Assembly: GCF_001280125.1 (NCBI RefSeq)
Contig: NZ_LGEG01000255.1
Location: 1-64,000, forward strand
Direction of reading: 5' to 3'
Source of the DNA: Streptomyces sp. NRRL F-6492
Lineage (GTDB): Bacteria; Actinomycetota; Actinomycetes; Streptomycetales; Streptomycetaceae
Length of the DNA stretch: 64,000 nt
Positions 52,672-61,838 of the stretch are shown piece after piece (the first letter of the stretch is position 1; every line of letters begins with the position of its first letter). Both the position numbers and the translations under genes were made by a program. Below the pieces are notes generated by a model. It worked only from the letters and a program-made list of their open reading frames with translations. It did no database searches and had not been told where the DNA came from.

Positions 52672-54755
52672 CCGAGACCGTACGGCTGCGGGGCGCGGAC
52701 CGCGCGGCGGACGCCGACGCCCCCGCGGAGACCGCCGCGCCCCCGGAGGACCCCGGAGGCTCCGGCGACGGCTCCGGCGAGAGCTCCATGTTCCGCAACG
52801 CGTACGCCCTGATGCTCTCCACCGGCGTCTCCGCCGCCCTGGGCCTCGGCTTCTGGCTGGTCGCCGCCCGCCACTACTCCGAGGAGGCCGTCGGCCAGGG
52901 CTCCGCCGCCATCGCCGCCCAGCGGCTCCTCGCCTCCCTCACCGCGACCACGATGATCGGCGCGGTCGTCCGGTACGTGCCCCGGGCGGGCCGCGCCACC
53001 GGGCCGCTCGTGCTGCGCCTGTACCTGGTCAGCACGGTCGTCGTGACCGTGGCCTGCGGGGTCTTCCTGCTCACCCTGGACCGGTGGGGGCCCTCGTACG
53101 CCCCCCTCGGCACGCTGTCCGCCGGGCTCTTCTTCACCGCCTCCTGCGTCGGCTGGGCACTGCTCACGCTCCAGGACGGCGTCCTCACCGGCCTGCGGCG
53201 GGCGATCTGGGTCCCCGTCGGCAACGCGGTCTTCTCGCTGGGCAAGCTGATCCTGCTCGTCGCCCTGGCCACCGCCGTGCCCGTGCTCGGCGTCTTCGTC
53301 TCCTGGTCGGCGGCGATCGCCCTCTCGGTGGTCCCGCTCGCCTGGCTCGTCCTCCGGCGGCTCATCCCCCGGCAGGCGCGCGCCGACCGGGACCGCGAGC
53401 CGCCGGGCCTGCGCGAGATCGGCCGGTTCATGGCCGGGGACTCCGTCGGCGCGCTCTTCAGCCTCGCCATGATCAACCTGCTGCCGGTGATGGTCGCCGT
53501 CCGCTTCGACGCCGCCCACAACGCCTTCTTCTACACGGCCTACACCGTCGGCGGCACGATGGAGTTCATGGCCATCAACATGGCCTCCTCGCTCACCGCG
53601 CACGCCTCGCACAGCCCCGACTCCCTCGCCGAGGGCGTCAGGGGCGCGCTGCGCCGCATGGCGCTGCTGCTCGTCCCGGTCGTCCTCGTCCTGGTCGTCT
53701 TCGCGCCGCTGATCCTCGCCCCCTTCGGCCAGGGCTACGCCGACAACGGCTCCACGGTGCTGCGGCTGCTCGCCGCCGGGGCGCTCCCCCGGGTCGTGGT
53801 GGAGCTGTACATCGGCGTCCTCCGCGTCCAGGGCCGTACCGGCGCGCTCGCCGCCGTCCAGGCCGGCATGTGCGTCCTGGTGCTGGGCAGCGCGGCCGTG
53901 CTGCTCGGCCCGTACGGCATCAGCGGGGCCGGCTGGGCGGTTCTCGGCGGGATGACGGTGATGGCCGCGGCGTGCGTGCCGGGGCTGCGGGCGGTGCTGA
54001 AGGGGCGGGAGCCGGAGGTCGCGGCGGCGCCCGTCGCCTCCGACGACGACGGGTACGGCACCAGCTGGGCGCGGCAGAGCGCCTACCTGCGCTCCACGGC
54101 CGCCCAGGACACGGTGACGCCCGCGTACGGCATCCCCGTGTACGTGCCCCGGCCGCGCGCCCCCGGGCCCGTACCCGGCGCGCGGCCCCCGGCCGTGGGA
54201 AACCGCTCGCTGCCCGCCGTCCGCTGGGCGCTGCTCGCGGGGGCGGCGCTCGCCCTCTGGCTGCCGCTGGCGTTCGCCACCCCGCTCGACGCCGCCCGGC
54301 CCTCCGGCCGGGACCTGCTCGCGGCGCTCCCGGTGCCGACCCTGCTGGCCGGCCTTGTGCTGGTCGGCCTCCAGGGCGCGGCGGTCGGCCCGCGCGCCTT
54401 CCGCGGCGGGTACGCGGGCGCGGTGCTGCTGGCCACCTTCCTCGCCCTGCACACCGCGCCGGCGCTCCTGGGCCTGCTGCCGCCGGTCGCGGCCGGCCCG
54501 GGCGCCGAGCTGCTGGGCACGGGCCCGGCGGCCCGGTTCGCGCCGGTGGTGGCGCAGGGCCTGTGCCTGGTGCTCGCGGCGGTGCTGCTGCGGCTGCTCG
54601 GGGCGGGCGGGCGGATCACGGCCGGGGCGGTGTGGGTGCTGACGTGGGCCGGCTGGGCGGCCCAGCAGTCCTTCGCCACCGGACCGCTCCCGCTGCTGCT
54701 CGGCCTGTCCGGCGTGACGATGGCGGTGTACGCGATCCGGGGCCTGCGGTCCTGA
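52668..54755 (+). CDS. Polysaccharide flippase (MATE/Wzx-like) fused to an extra membrane domain
   Basis: The 695-residue protein has a short Ala/Pro cytosolic start, then 12 or so helices (about 40-440) of an oligosaccharide flippase (FRNAYALMLSTGVSAALGLG is the typical first helix; FMAGDSVGALFSLAMINLLPVMVA lies in the middle). After a linker (about 445-515, TSWARQSAYLRS) a further five or six helices form an additional membrane domain (about 520-690). Plain flippases are about 450 residues, so the C-terminal domain is unusual. GTG start overlapping the aminotransferase stop. Probably moves a lipid-linked glycan across the membrane. Confidence 0.85.
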   Translation: MTETVRLRGADRAADADAPAETAAPPEDPGGSGDGSGESSMFRNAYALMLSTGVSAALGLGFWLVAARHYSEEAVGQGSAAIAAQRLLASLTATTMIGAVVRYVPRAGRATGPLVLRLYLVSTVVVTVACGVFLLTLDRWGPSYAPLGTLSAGLFFTASCVGWALLTLQDGVLTGLRRAIWVPVGNAVFSLGKLILLVALATAVPVLGVFVSWSAAIALSVVPLAWLVLRRLIPRQARADRDREPPGLREIGRFMAGDSVGALFSLAMINLLPVMVAVRFDAAHNAFFYTAYTVGGTMEFMAINMASSLTAHASHSPDSLAEGVRGALRRMALLLVPVVLVLVVFAPLILAPFGQGYADNGSTVLRLLAAGALPRVVVELYIGVLRVQGRTGALAAVQAGMCVLVLGSAAVLLGPYGISGAGWAVLGGMTVMAAACVPGLRAVLKGREPEVAAAPVASDDDGYGTSWARQSAYLRSTAAQDTVTPAYGIPVYVPRPRAPGPVPGARPPAVGNRSLPAVRWALLAGAALALWLPLAFATPLDAARPSGRDLLAALPVPTLLAGLVLVGLQGAAVGPRAFRGGYAGAVLLATFLALHTAPALLGLLPPVAAGPGAELLGTGPAARFAPVVAQGLCLVLAAVLLRLLGAGGRITAGAVWVLTWAGWAAQQSFATGPLPLLLGLSGVTMAVYAIRGLRS

Positions 54756-54767
54756 GCGGGCTCAGCG

Positions 54768-55826
54768 TCACGGCAGGGGCTGCTTGAAGTACGGGTCCTG
54801 CCCGGCCGTCCGGTAGCCGTCGAGTCCTGGCCCGGAGTCGACGGTGAGGTCGCAGCCGGGTCCCGGCACGGGCCGGTTCCAGTGGACGTACGCCTTGGCC
54901 TCGGGGAGGGTCGGCGCGATCCGCGGGATCTCGGCGTACCAGTCGCGCTGGCGCTGGGGTTCCCCGGGATCGGGGACGGTGGCGAACTCGGCGAGCATGA
55001 TCGGTTTCCGGTCGGAGACGTTCGCGCGGAGCCAGTCGTAGGCGGGGCGCTGGCTGGCGTCGAAGTCCCGCCAGGTGTCGGTGCCGTGGCAGCGGTAGTA
55101 GTTGTACTGGTCCATGCCGATCCAGTCGACGTACCGGTCACCGGGGTACAGGCGCTTCATCTCGTCGGCCATGCCGAGGTAGCCGGAGACGGTCCACACC
55201 CAGACGACGTTGTCGGCGCCGAGCTCCCGGAAGCGGTCGTGGAGGTGGCGGTGGGCGGCGACGTACTCGGCGGGTGTGCCGGCGCCCTCCTTGATACGGG
55301 CGTCGACCTCCTGGTCGAAGGAGAGGAAGACCCGTTTGCCGTACTCCTTCACGCGGCGGATCTGCGGGTCGACGATCTCGGCGTCGTACCGCCCGGAGGC
55401 GATGTTCTTCCAGCCGAGCTGGGTCTCGGTCCAGCCGGCGTGGTGGGGTTCCTTCCACACGGTGGACTCCCAGGCGAGCATCAGCAGTCGGTCGCGGCCG
55501 AGTTCGCGCTCGTCGTCGGTGAGGAGGGTGCCGTCGAGCGCGTTGCCCGACATGTCATGGTACGTGTACACGAGGTCGAGCTTGCGGCCGATCTTCCGCT
55601 CGAAGGCGTACACGGGCCGGGTGAGCGAACCGCCCTGGTCGTAGGGGAGGTACGCGCCCCACCAGGCTCCGCAGGGGGCGACGAGCCGGGAGTCGGGGGC
55701 GCAGCGGTCGCCGCCCTCGGCGACGGTGGCCCACACCCCTATCCCGGCGGTCAGCGCGCCGACGGCGGCGAGGGCGACCGCGAGGCGTCCGGGGGCGGTG
55801 CCCCGGACGTGCCGGTCGCCGGTCAC
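54768..55826 (-). CDS. Glycosyl hydrolase, GH26-like (beta-mannanase fold), secreted or membrane-anchored
   Basis: The 352-residue protein has an N-terminal hydrophobic signal/anchor (GRLAVALAAVGALTAGIGVWA, about 12-32). A TIM-barrel-like catalytic domain covers the rest: VFLSFDQEVDARIKEG contains the presumed acid/base Glu, VDWIGMDQYNYYRC is a typical strand, and PIMLAEFATVPDP carries the presumed nucleophile Glu. It could trim the glycan exported by the neighbouring flippase. Start GTG at 55826 overlaps the stop of the upstream gene (GTGA). Family assignment is by motif only. Confidence 0.78.
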   Translation of the reverse strand: MTGDRHVRGTAPGRLAVALAAVGALTAGIGVWATVAEGGDRCAPDSRLVAPCGAWWGAYLPYDQGGSLTRPVYAFERKIGRKLDLVYTYHDMSGNALDGTLLTDDERELGRDRLLMLAWESTVWKEPHHAGWTETQLGWKNIASGRYDAEIVDPQIRRVKEYGKRVFLSFDQEVDARIKEGAGTPAEYVAAHRHLHDRFRELGADNVVWVWTVSGYLGMADEMKRLYPGDRYVDWIGMDQYNYYRCHGTDTWRDFDASQRPAYDWLRANVSDRKPIMLAEFATVPDPGEPQRQRDWYAEIPRIAPTLPEAKAYVHWNRPVPGPGCDLTVDSGPGLDGYRTAGQDPYFKQPLP

Positions 55827-56272
55827 CGGCCCCCACCGGGCCCTCGTTCGCGGGGCAGGAAGGACTCGGCGTCCGCGGGGGCGACGGCGCCTTTGGTGGC
55901 GGCGGGCAGCGGGAGGCCCGGGAGGAGGGCGGCGGCCGTGGTGAAGGCGGCGAGCGGGACGAGGAAGGCGGGCACGGAGAAACCTCCGATCAGGAAGAGG
56001 AACGTGGCGGTGAGCGCGGCGAGGGCGAGGCTGAGCGGGGCGGCGAGCGCGAACGCCTCCAGGCGGGCGCCCGGGCGCAGTCCGCGGGGCTGCGGGTGGA
56101 GCAGGGCGAGGCCGGGGCCGAGGCAGACGAAGAGCAGGACGGGGACCCAGCGGAGCGGGAGGCCGTCGGGGAGGAGGGTCGCGGCGAGGGCGAGCCAGCC
56201 GGAGGCGGCGACGGAGGCCCTGACCCGGTGTCCCCGGGTCCGGAGGGCGGGCGCGGTCGGGTCGACGGTCAC
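55823..56272 (-). CDS. Small polytopic membrane protein
   Basis: The 149-residue protein from GTG 56272 has a short Arg-rich start and about four membrane helices (around 25-40, 42-60, 75-93, 97-130), ending in a GGR-rich polar tail. I do not recognise its family. GTGA overlaps at both ends make it the middle gene of a three-gene translationally coupled unit with the 642-residue membrane protein and the GH26-like enzyme. Confidence 0.7.
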   Translation of the reverse strand: MTVDPTAPALRTRGHRVRASVAASGWLALAATLLPDGLPLRWVPVLLFVCLGPGLALLHPQPRGLRPGARLEAFALAAPLSLALAALTATFLFLIGGFSVPAFLVPLAAFTTAAALLPGLPLPAATKGAVAPADAESFLPRERGPGGGR

Positions 56273-58197
56273 GAGGCACCGCCCGGGGTGGTGGTCGACG
56301 GGGTGTAGGCGAGGACGATCCCGTACGGGTGCTCCTCGACGGTCCTGAACAGCGGGGAGGCCTTGAGCCGGTCGCGCAGGACGGTGAAGCCGCCGGCCGG
56401 GAGCAGTCCCTCGCCGGCGGTGTAGACGTCCTGGGTGCGGGTGAGGACGACCTGGGCGGTGACGCCGCGCGGGATGCGGTCGGCGAGGTACCGGGCCGGG
56501 TCGGCGAGCATCTTCTCGTTCTCGGCGGGGTCCTGTTCGCAGAACCACCAGTGCTCGACCTCGTCGTAGCGGTGCAGGGCCTGGGGGAAGGAGCCGGAGG
56601 TGGCGAGGAGCAGCCCGCCGGCCGGCATCCCGTCGATGGCGCGGGTGACCAGGGCGGACTCGGCGGGCGGGGTGTAGTACATGGCGTCCTTGCCGTAGTA
56701 CGCGGGCAGGAAACCGGCGGTCAGGGCGAGGAGGACGGCCGGGAGGGCGACGGCGGTGACCCGGCGCCGGGTGACGGCGGCGCGGCTGCGGCGGGCGCCG
56801 GCGGCGGTGGGGACGAGCGCGGCGGCGGCGAAGAACGCGGCGCCGGGCAGCCCGAAGAGGTAGACGCGGAAGAGCATCTCGCCGCCGTAGTCGTTGACGG
56901 CGAAGAGCGGCAGGGGGGCGGCCGAGGCGAGCAGCAGCGGCAGGGCGCCGCGGGTGAGGCGGCGGCGGGCGAGGACGGCGATGCCGGCGAAGAGGACGAC
57001 GGCGAGGGCCATGGCGATGCCGGCCTTGCCGGCGAGTTCGGGGCCGGGGCCGGTGAGCTGTCCGGTGTAGCCGGCGCGGGAGTTCTGGGTGAGCCGGCCG
57101 AGGGAGTCCTTGAGGGTGCCGAGGGTCTCCAGGAAGAGCGGGCGGCCCATGGTGAGGTTCCAGCCCAGCATGATCAGGCCGGTGACGGCGAGGAGGCCGA
57201 GGTTGCGGTAGCGGCGGGTGAGGCAGAGGGCGGCCAGGACGACGCAGAGCATGACCGGGGTGAGCTGGTGGACCGCGTTGACCGCGAGGATCAGCGGGGA
57301 CAGGATCAGCACCCCGACGGCCCGCTGCCGGGTGGTCGTGGACGGCGGCACGGCGGCGGCGGCCGGGTCGAGCGCGGTGCGGTCGCGGAGCCGTCCGGCG
57401 GAGCCGGGCCGGACGAAGTGGCGCAGCACGACGGCGAGCACGGTCAGGTGGAGGACGTAGGCGAGGCCCTGCGGGGCGAGGTAGTCCTGGCCGACCCAGT
57501 TGGCGAGCTGGAAGATCCAGACGGCGGTCCAGACGAGTCGCCAGTCCTCGGTGAAGGTGCGGTAGAGGAGCACGAGCACCGGGAGGAGGATCAGGCCGAG
57601 GACGATGGGCGCCCAGTTGAGGTAGACGGCGGTGGACTCGACGCCGAAGGCGCGGACGAGGGCCGCGTTGAGGGTGAAGAAGCCGGGCCACTGGTCGTAG
57701 GCGGACATGTTGCCGGACAGGGCTGCGTGCGGGCGGAGTTCACCGGCGCCGAGGAGGGTGTTGACGACGGCGTCGTGCTTGGACGCCCACGGGTAGCGCA
57801 CTGAGTCGTAGAGGACGGCGGGCGCCGCCTTGAGGGCGACGAGGAGTCCGACGCAGTAGACGAGCGGCCAGCCCGGTGAGGTCCCGGCGCGGCGCAGCGC
57901 CACCAGGAAGCCCGCGGTGAGGACGACGAGGGAGGCGTAGAAGGGGACGGGCAGCCGGTCGAGGAGTCCGTAGTCGTCCATGAAGCGGAAGTCGACCAGG
58001 GGCAGCGAGAGCCCCCACAGGCCGAGGCCGAGCACCAGGAGGGCGGGGGGCAGCCAGGAGAGGGCCGGGACGGGGGTGCGGCGCGGGCGTGGCGCGGGCG
58101 TCTCCGGACGGCCGCCGTCCTCCCGCCCGGGGGCGCCGGGCCGCGCGGGCACGGCCCCCTCCCTCACCGGTGCCGACTCCTGGTGGTGCTGTCGCAC
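56269..58197 (-). CDS. Large polytopic membrane protein, probable lipid-linked-sugar glycosyltransferase
   Basis: The 642-residue protein has about 12 membrane helices after a Pro/Arg-rich start of about 45 residues. The first extracellular loop reads LVDFRFMDDYGLLDRLPVPF and a later one GELRPHAALSGNMSAYDQWPGF. The DD in that first loop resembles the catalytic acidic pair in GT-C enzymes, but I cannot place it in a named family. It begins with GTG with GGGGAG upstream, just after a strong hairpin. It is probably involved in surface polysaccharide synthesis together with its neighbours. Confidence 0.7.
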   Translation of the reverse strand: MRQHHQESAPVREGAVPARPGAPGREDGGRPETPAPRPRRTPVPALSWLPPALLVLGLGLWGLSLPLVDFRFMDDYGLLDRLPVPFYASLVVLTAGFLVALRRAGTSPGWPLVYCVGLLVALKAAPAVLYDSVRYPWASKHDAVVNTLLGAGELRPHAALSGNMSAYDQWPGFFTLNAALVRAFGVESTAVYLNWAPIVLGLILLPVLVLLYRTFTEDWRLVWTAVWIFQLANWVGQDYLAPQGLAYVLHLTVLAVVLRHFVRPGSAGRLRDRTALDPAAAAVPPSTTTRQRAVGVLILSPLILAVNAVHQLTPVMLCVVLAALCLTRRYRNLGLLAVTGLIMLGWNLTMGRPLFLETLGTLKDSLGRLTQNSRAGYTGQLTGPGPELAGKAGIAMALAVVLFAGIAVLARRRLTRGALPLLLASAAPLPLFAVNDYGGEMLFRVYLFGLPGAAFFAAAALVPTAAGARRSRAAVTRRRVTAVALPAVLLALTAGFLPAYYGKDAMYYTPPAESALVTRAIDGMPAGGLLLATSGSFPQALHRYDEVEHWWFCEQDPAENEKMLADPARYLADRIPRGVTAQVVLTRTQDVYTAGEGLLPAGGFTVLRDRLKASPLFRTVEEHPYGIVLAYTPSTTTPGGAS

Positions 58198-58216
58198 GAC
58201 GTGTTCTCCCCCCGCT

Positions 58217-58243
58217 GTTCCCCCCGGACGGGGCGGGGGGAAC
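58217..58243. terminator. Intrinsic terminator between the deacetylase and the membrane protein gene
   Basis: GTTCCCCCCG (58217-58226) pairs with CGGGGGGAAC (58234-58243), loop 7 nt. It is 93 bp past the deacetylase stop and 20 bp before the GTG of the next leftward gene. The G-rich arm repeats near that gene's Shine-Dalgarno, so the hairpin could also affect its translation. Confidence 0.6.
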
Positions 58244-58335
58244 GTGCTTCGGTTCTGTCCTGGTGTACGGCTCCCGCCTCGTGCACGGGCCCTGTCGATC
58301 CCGGTCCGGCTCGTCCGGCCGGCTTCCGCCGTCGC

Positions 58336-59169
58336 TCAGCCCGCGAACCGGGGCCCCTTGAGCAGGGCGCGGGCCCTGCGGTACGTCCGCCAGCCGACGG
58401 TGGGCAGCGAGTCCGGGTAGGGCGCGGCCTTCGCGCCCCGGCCCTCCATCCACCGCTCGACGTCGGCGACGGTGTGGCTCCGGCGCAGGATGAGCCGGGC
58501 GATGCGGTAGACCTCGTCCGTGCCGGAGCTGAGCGCGTGCCGCACGGCGACCGCCGAGGCGTATCCGGCGGCCTCGGCGGCCCGCCGGACGGACGGGCTG
58601 TTGTAGCCGTGCGGGTAGGCGAGGTGCGTCACGCCGTGCCCGAGGACGTCTTCGAGGACCGTCTTCGCCTCGCGCAGTTCGCGGCGCAGGGCGTTCGGCG
58701 CGAGGGTGTCGAGCTGCGGGTGGGTGACGGTGTGGGCGCCGATCTCCATCCCGTACTCCTCCAGGCGCGGTGCCCGGGAGAGGGTCATCATCGGCGCGGG
58801 CGGCAGCAGGCAGGGCCGGCCGGGGGTGATGGCGCCCGTGGTCAGGTACGCGGTGGCCGGGAGGCCGCGCGAGGCGAGGGCCTCGGCGGTCGGCCCGGCC
58901 AGGTCGGCGAAGCCGTCGTCGAAGGTGAGGACGACGGGCCGGGGCGGCAGCGGGGCGCCGGTGGCGAGGTGGTCGACGAGGGTGCCGACGGTGACGGCGG
59001 TGCGGCCGCTGGCGACGACCGCGTCGAGCTGGGAGGCGAACTCCCGGGGCGAGACGGTGAATTCGGCGATCCAGTCCGGCGGGTCCTCCATCACGGCGTG
59101 GTAGAGCAGCACGGGTACGAGGACACGGGGAGGGCGGGGGGCGCGGGGCCGTCCGGACGTGCTCGTCAT
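58336..59169 (-). CDS. Polysaccharide deacetylase (NodB homology domain)
   Basis: The 277-residue protein has the CE4 motifs in order: VVLTFDDGFADLAG (motif 1, catalytic Asp and metal Asp) near 79, EIGAHTVTHPQLD (motif 2, metal His pair) near 143 and THLAYPHGYNSPSVR (motif 3) near 180. There is no clear signal peptide, so it may be cytosolic, or use the hydrophobic VLVPVLLYHAV. It overlaps the upstream GT2 by ATGA. It would deacetylate N-acetylated sugars in a surface glycan. Confidence 0.92.
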   Translation of the reverse strand: MTSTSGRPRAPRPPRVLVPVLLYHAVMEDPPDWIAEFTVSPREFASQLDAVVASGRTAVTVGTLVDHLATGAPLPPRPVVLTFDDGFADLAGPTAEALASRGLPATAYLTTGAITPGRPCLLPPAPMMTLSRAPRLEEYGMEIGAHTVTHPQLDTLAPNALRRELREAKTVLEDVLGHGVTHLAYPHGYNSPSVRRAAEAAGYASAVAVRHALSSGTDEVYRIARLILRRSHTVADVERWMEGRGAKAAPYPDSLPTVGWRTYRRARALLKGPRFAG

Positions 59170-60458
59170 CGGGAACCCGCCTTCCGCAGGCGGGCCTTGG
59201 CGTATCCGAGCGGGCCGTAGAGCATGCCGCGTCGCTCCAGTCGGGAGAGGCTGCGAGGCCAGGGGTGGTGGGTGCCGTGCTCGCCGGGAACGCCGCCGTC
59301 CCCGGTCTCCCCCCGCCGGGCGGTCATCGTACGGGCGTGCGCGAGGCCGCGCGGCAGCCGGGCGAGGAGCGCGGGCAGCAGCCGGGGGCGGCGGACCAGG
59401 GTCGCGGTGAGGTACGCGGTGAGGCCGGCGCCGTAGCCGTACGCCTGGTTCCGCAGGTCCTGCCAGGTGTCGCGGTGGTGGTGCCAGACGAGGGCCGCGG
59501 AGGTGTAGCGGAGGCGGAAGCCGGCGGAGAGGACGGCGACGAAGGCGTACAGGTCGTCGCCGCCCCTCGCGGCGGTCCCGGTGCCGGTGGCGGGGTCGAA
59601 GCCGCCGGCCCGGCGCAGGGCCTCGGCGCGGAAGGCCATGTTGGCGCCGGAGCCGAAGCCGCCGGCCGTGAACGGGAAGAGCGGTTCGTCGGCGGGCGGC
59701 CGGGCCGGGTCGTACAGGCGCGGGGCGAAGCCCTTGGCGAACCCGCCGTGCGATTCGAGGAGGACCTGCGCGGGGGTGGCGAGCCGGGCGGGCAGGATCA
59801 GGCCGGTGACGCAGCCGAGGCCGGGGTCGGCGGCGAAGGGGGTGCTGAGCGCGGTCAGCCAGTGCGGGTCGGCGATGACGTCGTCGTCGGTGAAGGCCAG
59901 CACCTCGCCGTCGGCGGCGGCGACCCCGGTGTTGTGGGCGACGGCGAGGCCGGGGACGTCCTCGCGGACGTACCGGACGCGGTCGGCGTACTTCCGGGCG
60001 ATCAGGTCACGGGTGTCCGTGGTCCGGGGCGCGTTGTCGACGACGATCAGCTCGAAGTCCGGGTGGTCCTGGGCGAGGAGCGAGTCGAGGGCGCGGGCGA
60101 GCCGCTCGGGGCGCTCACGGGTGGCGACGACGACGGAGGCGCGGGGCGGGGTGACCGTGCCGGACTCGTCGCGGGTCTCCGCCCGGTTCCGCGCGAGCCG
60201 CTCGGCGTCGGAGGGGGGCGCGGTCCGGGCGAGCCGTTCGCGGGCGAGGGCGGCGAGCACCTCGGCGGGGTCCTCGCCGTCCGCGACGGTCCCGACGACG
60301 GTGGCGGCGGGCCGTCCCCGGAGCCGTACGAGCGCGTAGACGTCACCGCTCCCGGCCTCCGGCCCGCCCGGCGCGGGCCGGAACGACAGGACGGGTCCCC
60401 CGGGCGCGGCGAGGTCGAGCTCGGCGACGGAGAGGGGACGGGGAGCGGGGTGGTTCAA
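59166..60458 (-). CDS. Glycosyltransferase family 2 protein with N-terminal extension
   Basis: A 430-residue protein. Residues 1-100 are a unique soluble extension. The GT2 domain covers about 105-340: ASVVVATRERPERLARAL, EVLAFTDDDVIADPHWL (DDD metal site) and the conserved GFGSGANMAFRAEALRRAGGFD near 265. One hydrophobic stretch (about 365-385) suggests membrane association. It starts with the rare codon TTG at 60458 with GGGAGA upstream. No good ATG or GTG is available before the conserved part. Operon with the deacetylase (ATGA overlap). Confidence 0.88.
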   Translation of the reverse strand: MNHPAPRPLSVAELDLAAPGGPVLSFRPAPGGPEAGSGDVYALVRLRGRPAATVVGTVADGEDPAEVLAALARERLARTAPPSDAERLARNRAETRDESGTVTPPRASVVVATRERPERLARALDSLLAQDHPDFELIVVDNAPRTTDTRDLIARKYADRVRYVREDVPGLAVAHNTGVAAADGEVLAFTDDDVIADPHWLTALSTPFAADPGLGCVTGLILPARLATPAQVLLESHGGFAKGFAPRLYDPARPPADEPLFPFTAGGFGSGANMAFRAEALRRAGGFDPATGTGTAARGGDDLYAFVAVLSAGFRLRYTSAALVWHHHRDTWQDLRNQAYGYGAGLTAYLTATLVRRPRLLPALLARLPRGLAHARTMTARRGETGDGGVPGEHGTHHPWPRSLSRLERRGMLYGPLGYAKARLRKAGSR

Positions 60459-60510
60459 CGGGGGTCTCCCGGGGGACGTGCGGACGGGTGCGCGGGCGGG
60501 TCCGGGAGGG

Positions 60511-61602
60511 TCAGCGCTCGCCCCGCAGGCGGGCGATCCGGTGGAGGGCGGTGCGGCCGCGGGCGGCGAGGGCGGGGCGCTCGCGGACGAAGGCGTGGAG
60601 ACGGCGGGCGGGTTCGCGTCCGACCCAGTGGAGGGCGGCGCGGGCGCCGGGCCGGATGACGGCCCCCTCGTACACGGTCAGCTCCCCGGTCTTGAGGGCG
60701 TCCTTGTACTCGGCGTCGCCGCGCCCCAGGTCGAGCACGCCGATCCCGGCGGCGGCCGCGGCCTCGGCCATCCGCAGGTGGAGGACGAGGCCGGGCGAGT
60801 ACTTGGCGAACCCGGGGTCGTACGCGGGGAACCAGCAGGACAGGACGGTCGCGGACCGGAGCCCGAAATGGGCGGCGACGGGCCGCTCGCCCACGTACAG
60901 CACGGAGAGCACGCCGGAGCAGCCGGGAGCGCGGAGCGCGTGCAGGCGGCGGACGAGGGCGGTGATCCACTCCTTGGCGAAGCGGTCGCGGCGGCCGGTC
61001 CTGCGGTACTGGGCGGACTTCCACTCCATGAGGGTGCGCAGGGCCGCCGGGTCGCGCTCGTCGAAGACGAAGCGGACCTCGCCGCCGGCCTGGCGGGCGA
61101 GCCGCCGCTCCTTGGCGAGGGTGGTCCTCAGGAACTTGGGGGACCGGACGCGCAGGAGGGCCTCGTAGGCGGCGTACCCCTCGCCGACGTCGATCACGGG
61201 CGAGGCGAAGGACTCGACGGCGGCGCCCTCGAAGACGGGCTGGCCGTCCTCCAGGTTGTCGAACTCCCAGTCGGCGAGCCCGCAGCGGCGCAGCAGGGCG
61301 CGCGCGCCGGGCCGCAGCCCGTCCCGGAGGACGGCCCCCTGGCTGTCGGAGACGCCGAACCCGATGGCACGGCCCTGCCCCAACGGCCCCTTCTCGTACG
61401 GGAAGAACCCGACGGGCTCGTCCCCCTCCCACCAGACGGCGACCCGCGCCCGGGGCCGCACCTCGGCGACCGCGCGCGTGAACTCCGGCTCCATGAAGGG
61501 ATTGGCGGGCGCGCCGGACCCGGCCCGCAGCTCCCGCCACGCCTCGATCTCGCGCGCGCTCAGCTCCCCCGGCCTCACGACCCGCATGCGGACAGCGCTC
61601 AC
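60511..61602 (-). CDS. GNAT family acyltransferase, CelD/BcsL-like
   Basis: The 363-residue protein resembles the acetyltransferase_6/CelD (cellulose biosynthesis-type) GNAT fold found in exopolysaccharide loci: FMEPEFTRAVAEV at the start, WWEGDEPVGFFPYEK, EFDNLEDGQPVF, and a C-terminal GNAT half with LSVLYVGERPVAAHFGLRSA and LDLGRGDAEYKDALKTGE (DxGRGDxxYK motif). The start could be GTG 61602 (used here) or ATG 61587. First gene of the leftward operon with the GT2 and the deacetylase. Confidence 0.85.
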   Translation of the reverse strand: MSAVRMRVVRPGELSAREIEAWRELRAGSGAPANPFMEPEFTRAVAEVRPRARVAVWWEGDEPVGFFPYEKGPLGQGRAIGFGVSDSQGAVLRDGLRPGARALLRRCGLADWEFDNLEDGQPVFEGAAVESFASPVIDVGEGYAAYEALLRVRSPKFLRTTLAKERRLARQAGGEVRFVFDERDPAALRTLMEWKSAQYRRTGRRDRFAKEWITALVRRLHALRAPGCSGVLSVLYVGERPVAAHFGLRSATVLSCWFPAYDPGFAKYSPGLVLHLRMAEAAAAAGIGVLDLGRGDAEYKDALKTGELTVYEGAVIRPGARAALHWVGREPARRLHAFVRERPALAARGRTALHRIARLRGER

Positions 61603-61838
61603 CCTGCCGACCCCCCGGTCTTCCCCCCTGAGTCCCGCCAGGACAGGACGGTACCGGTCCGCAACGCTCGGAGACAGGGATACTCGGTCTTTCCGTGACC
61701 AACCCGTGAAGGTGGGGACAGGACGAAGTCCCCTGCGGGTACGGGCGCTTCCCGCCCACCGCCCCGGAAACCCCGTGGCGACGGCGCGAGGGCCCCCGGT
61801 ACCGTCGGCCGTCCCTTTCCCGGAACGAAGGCGACGCC

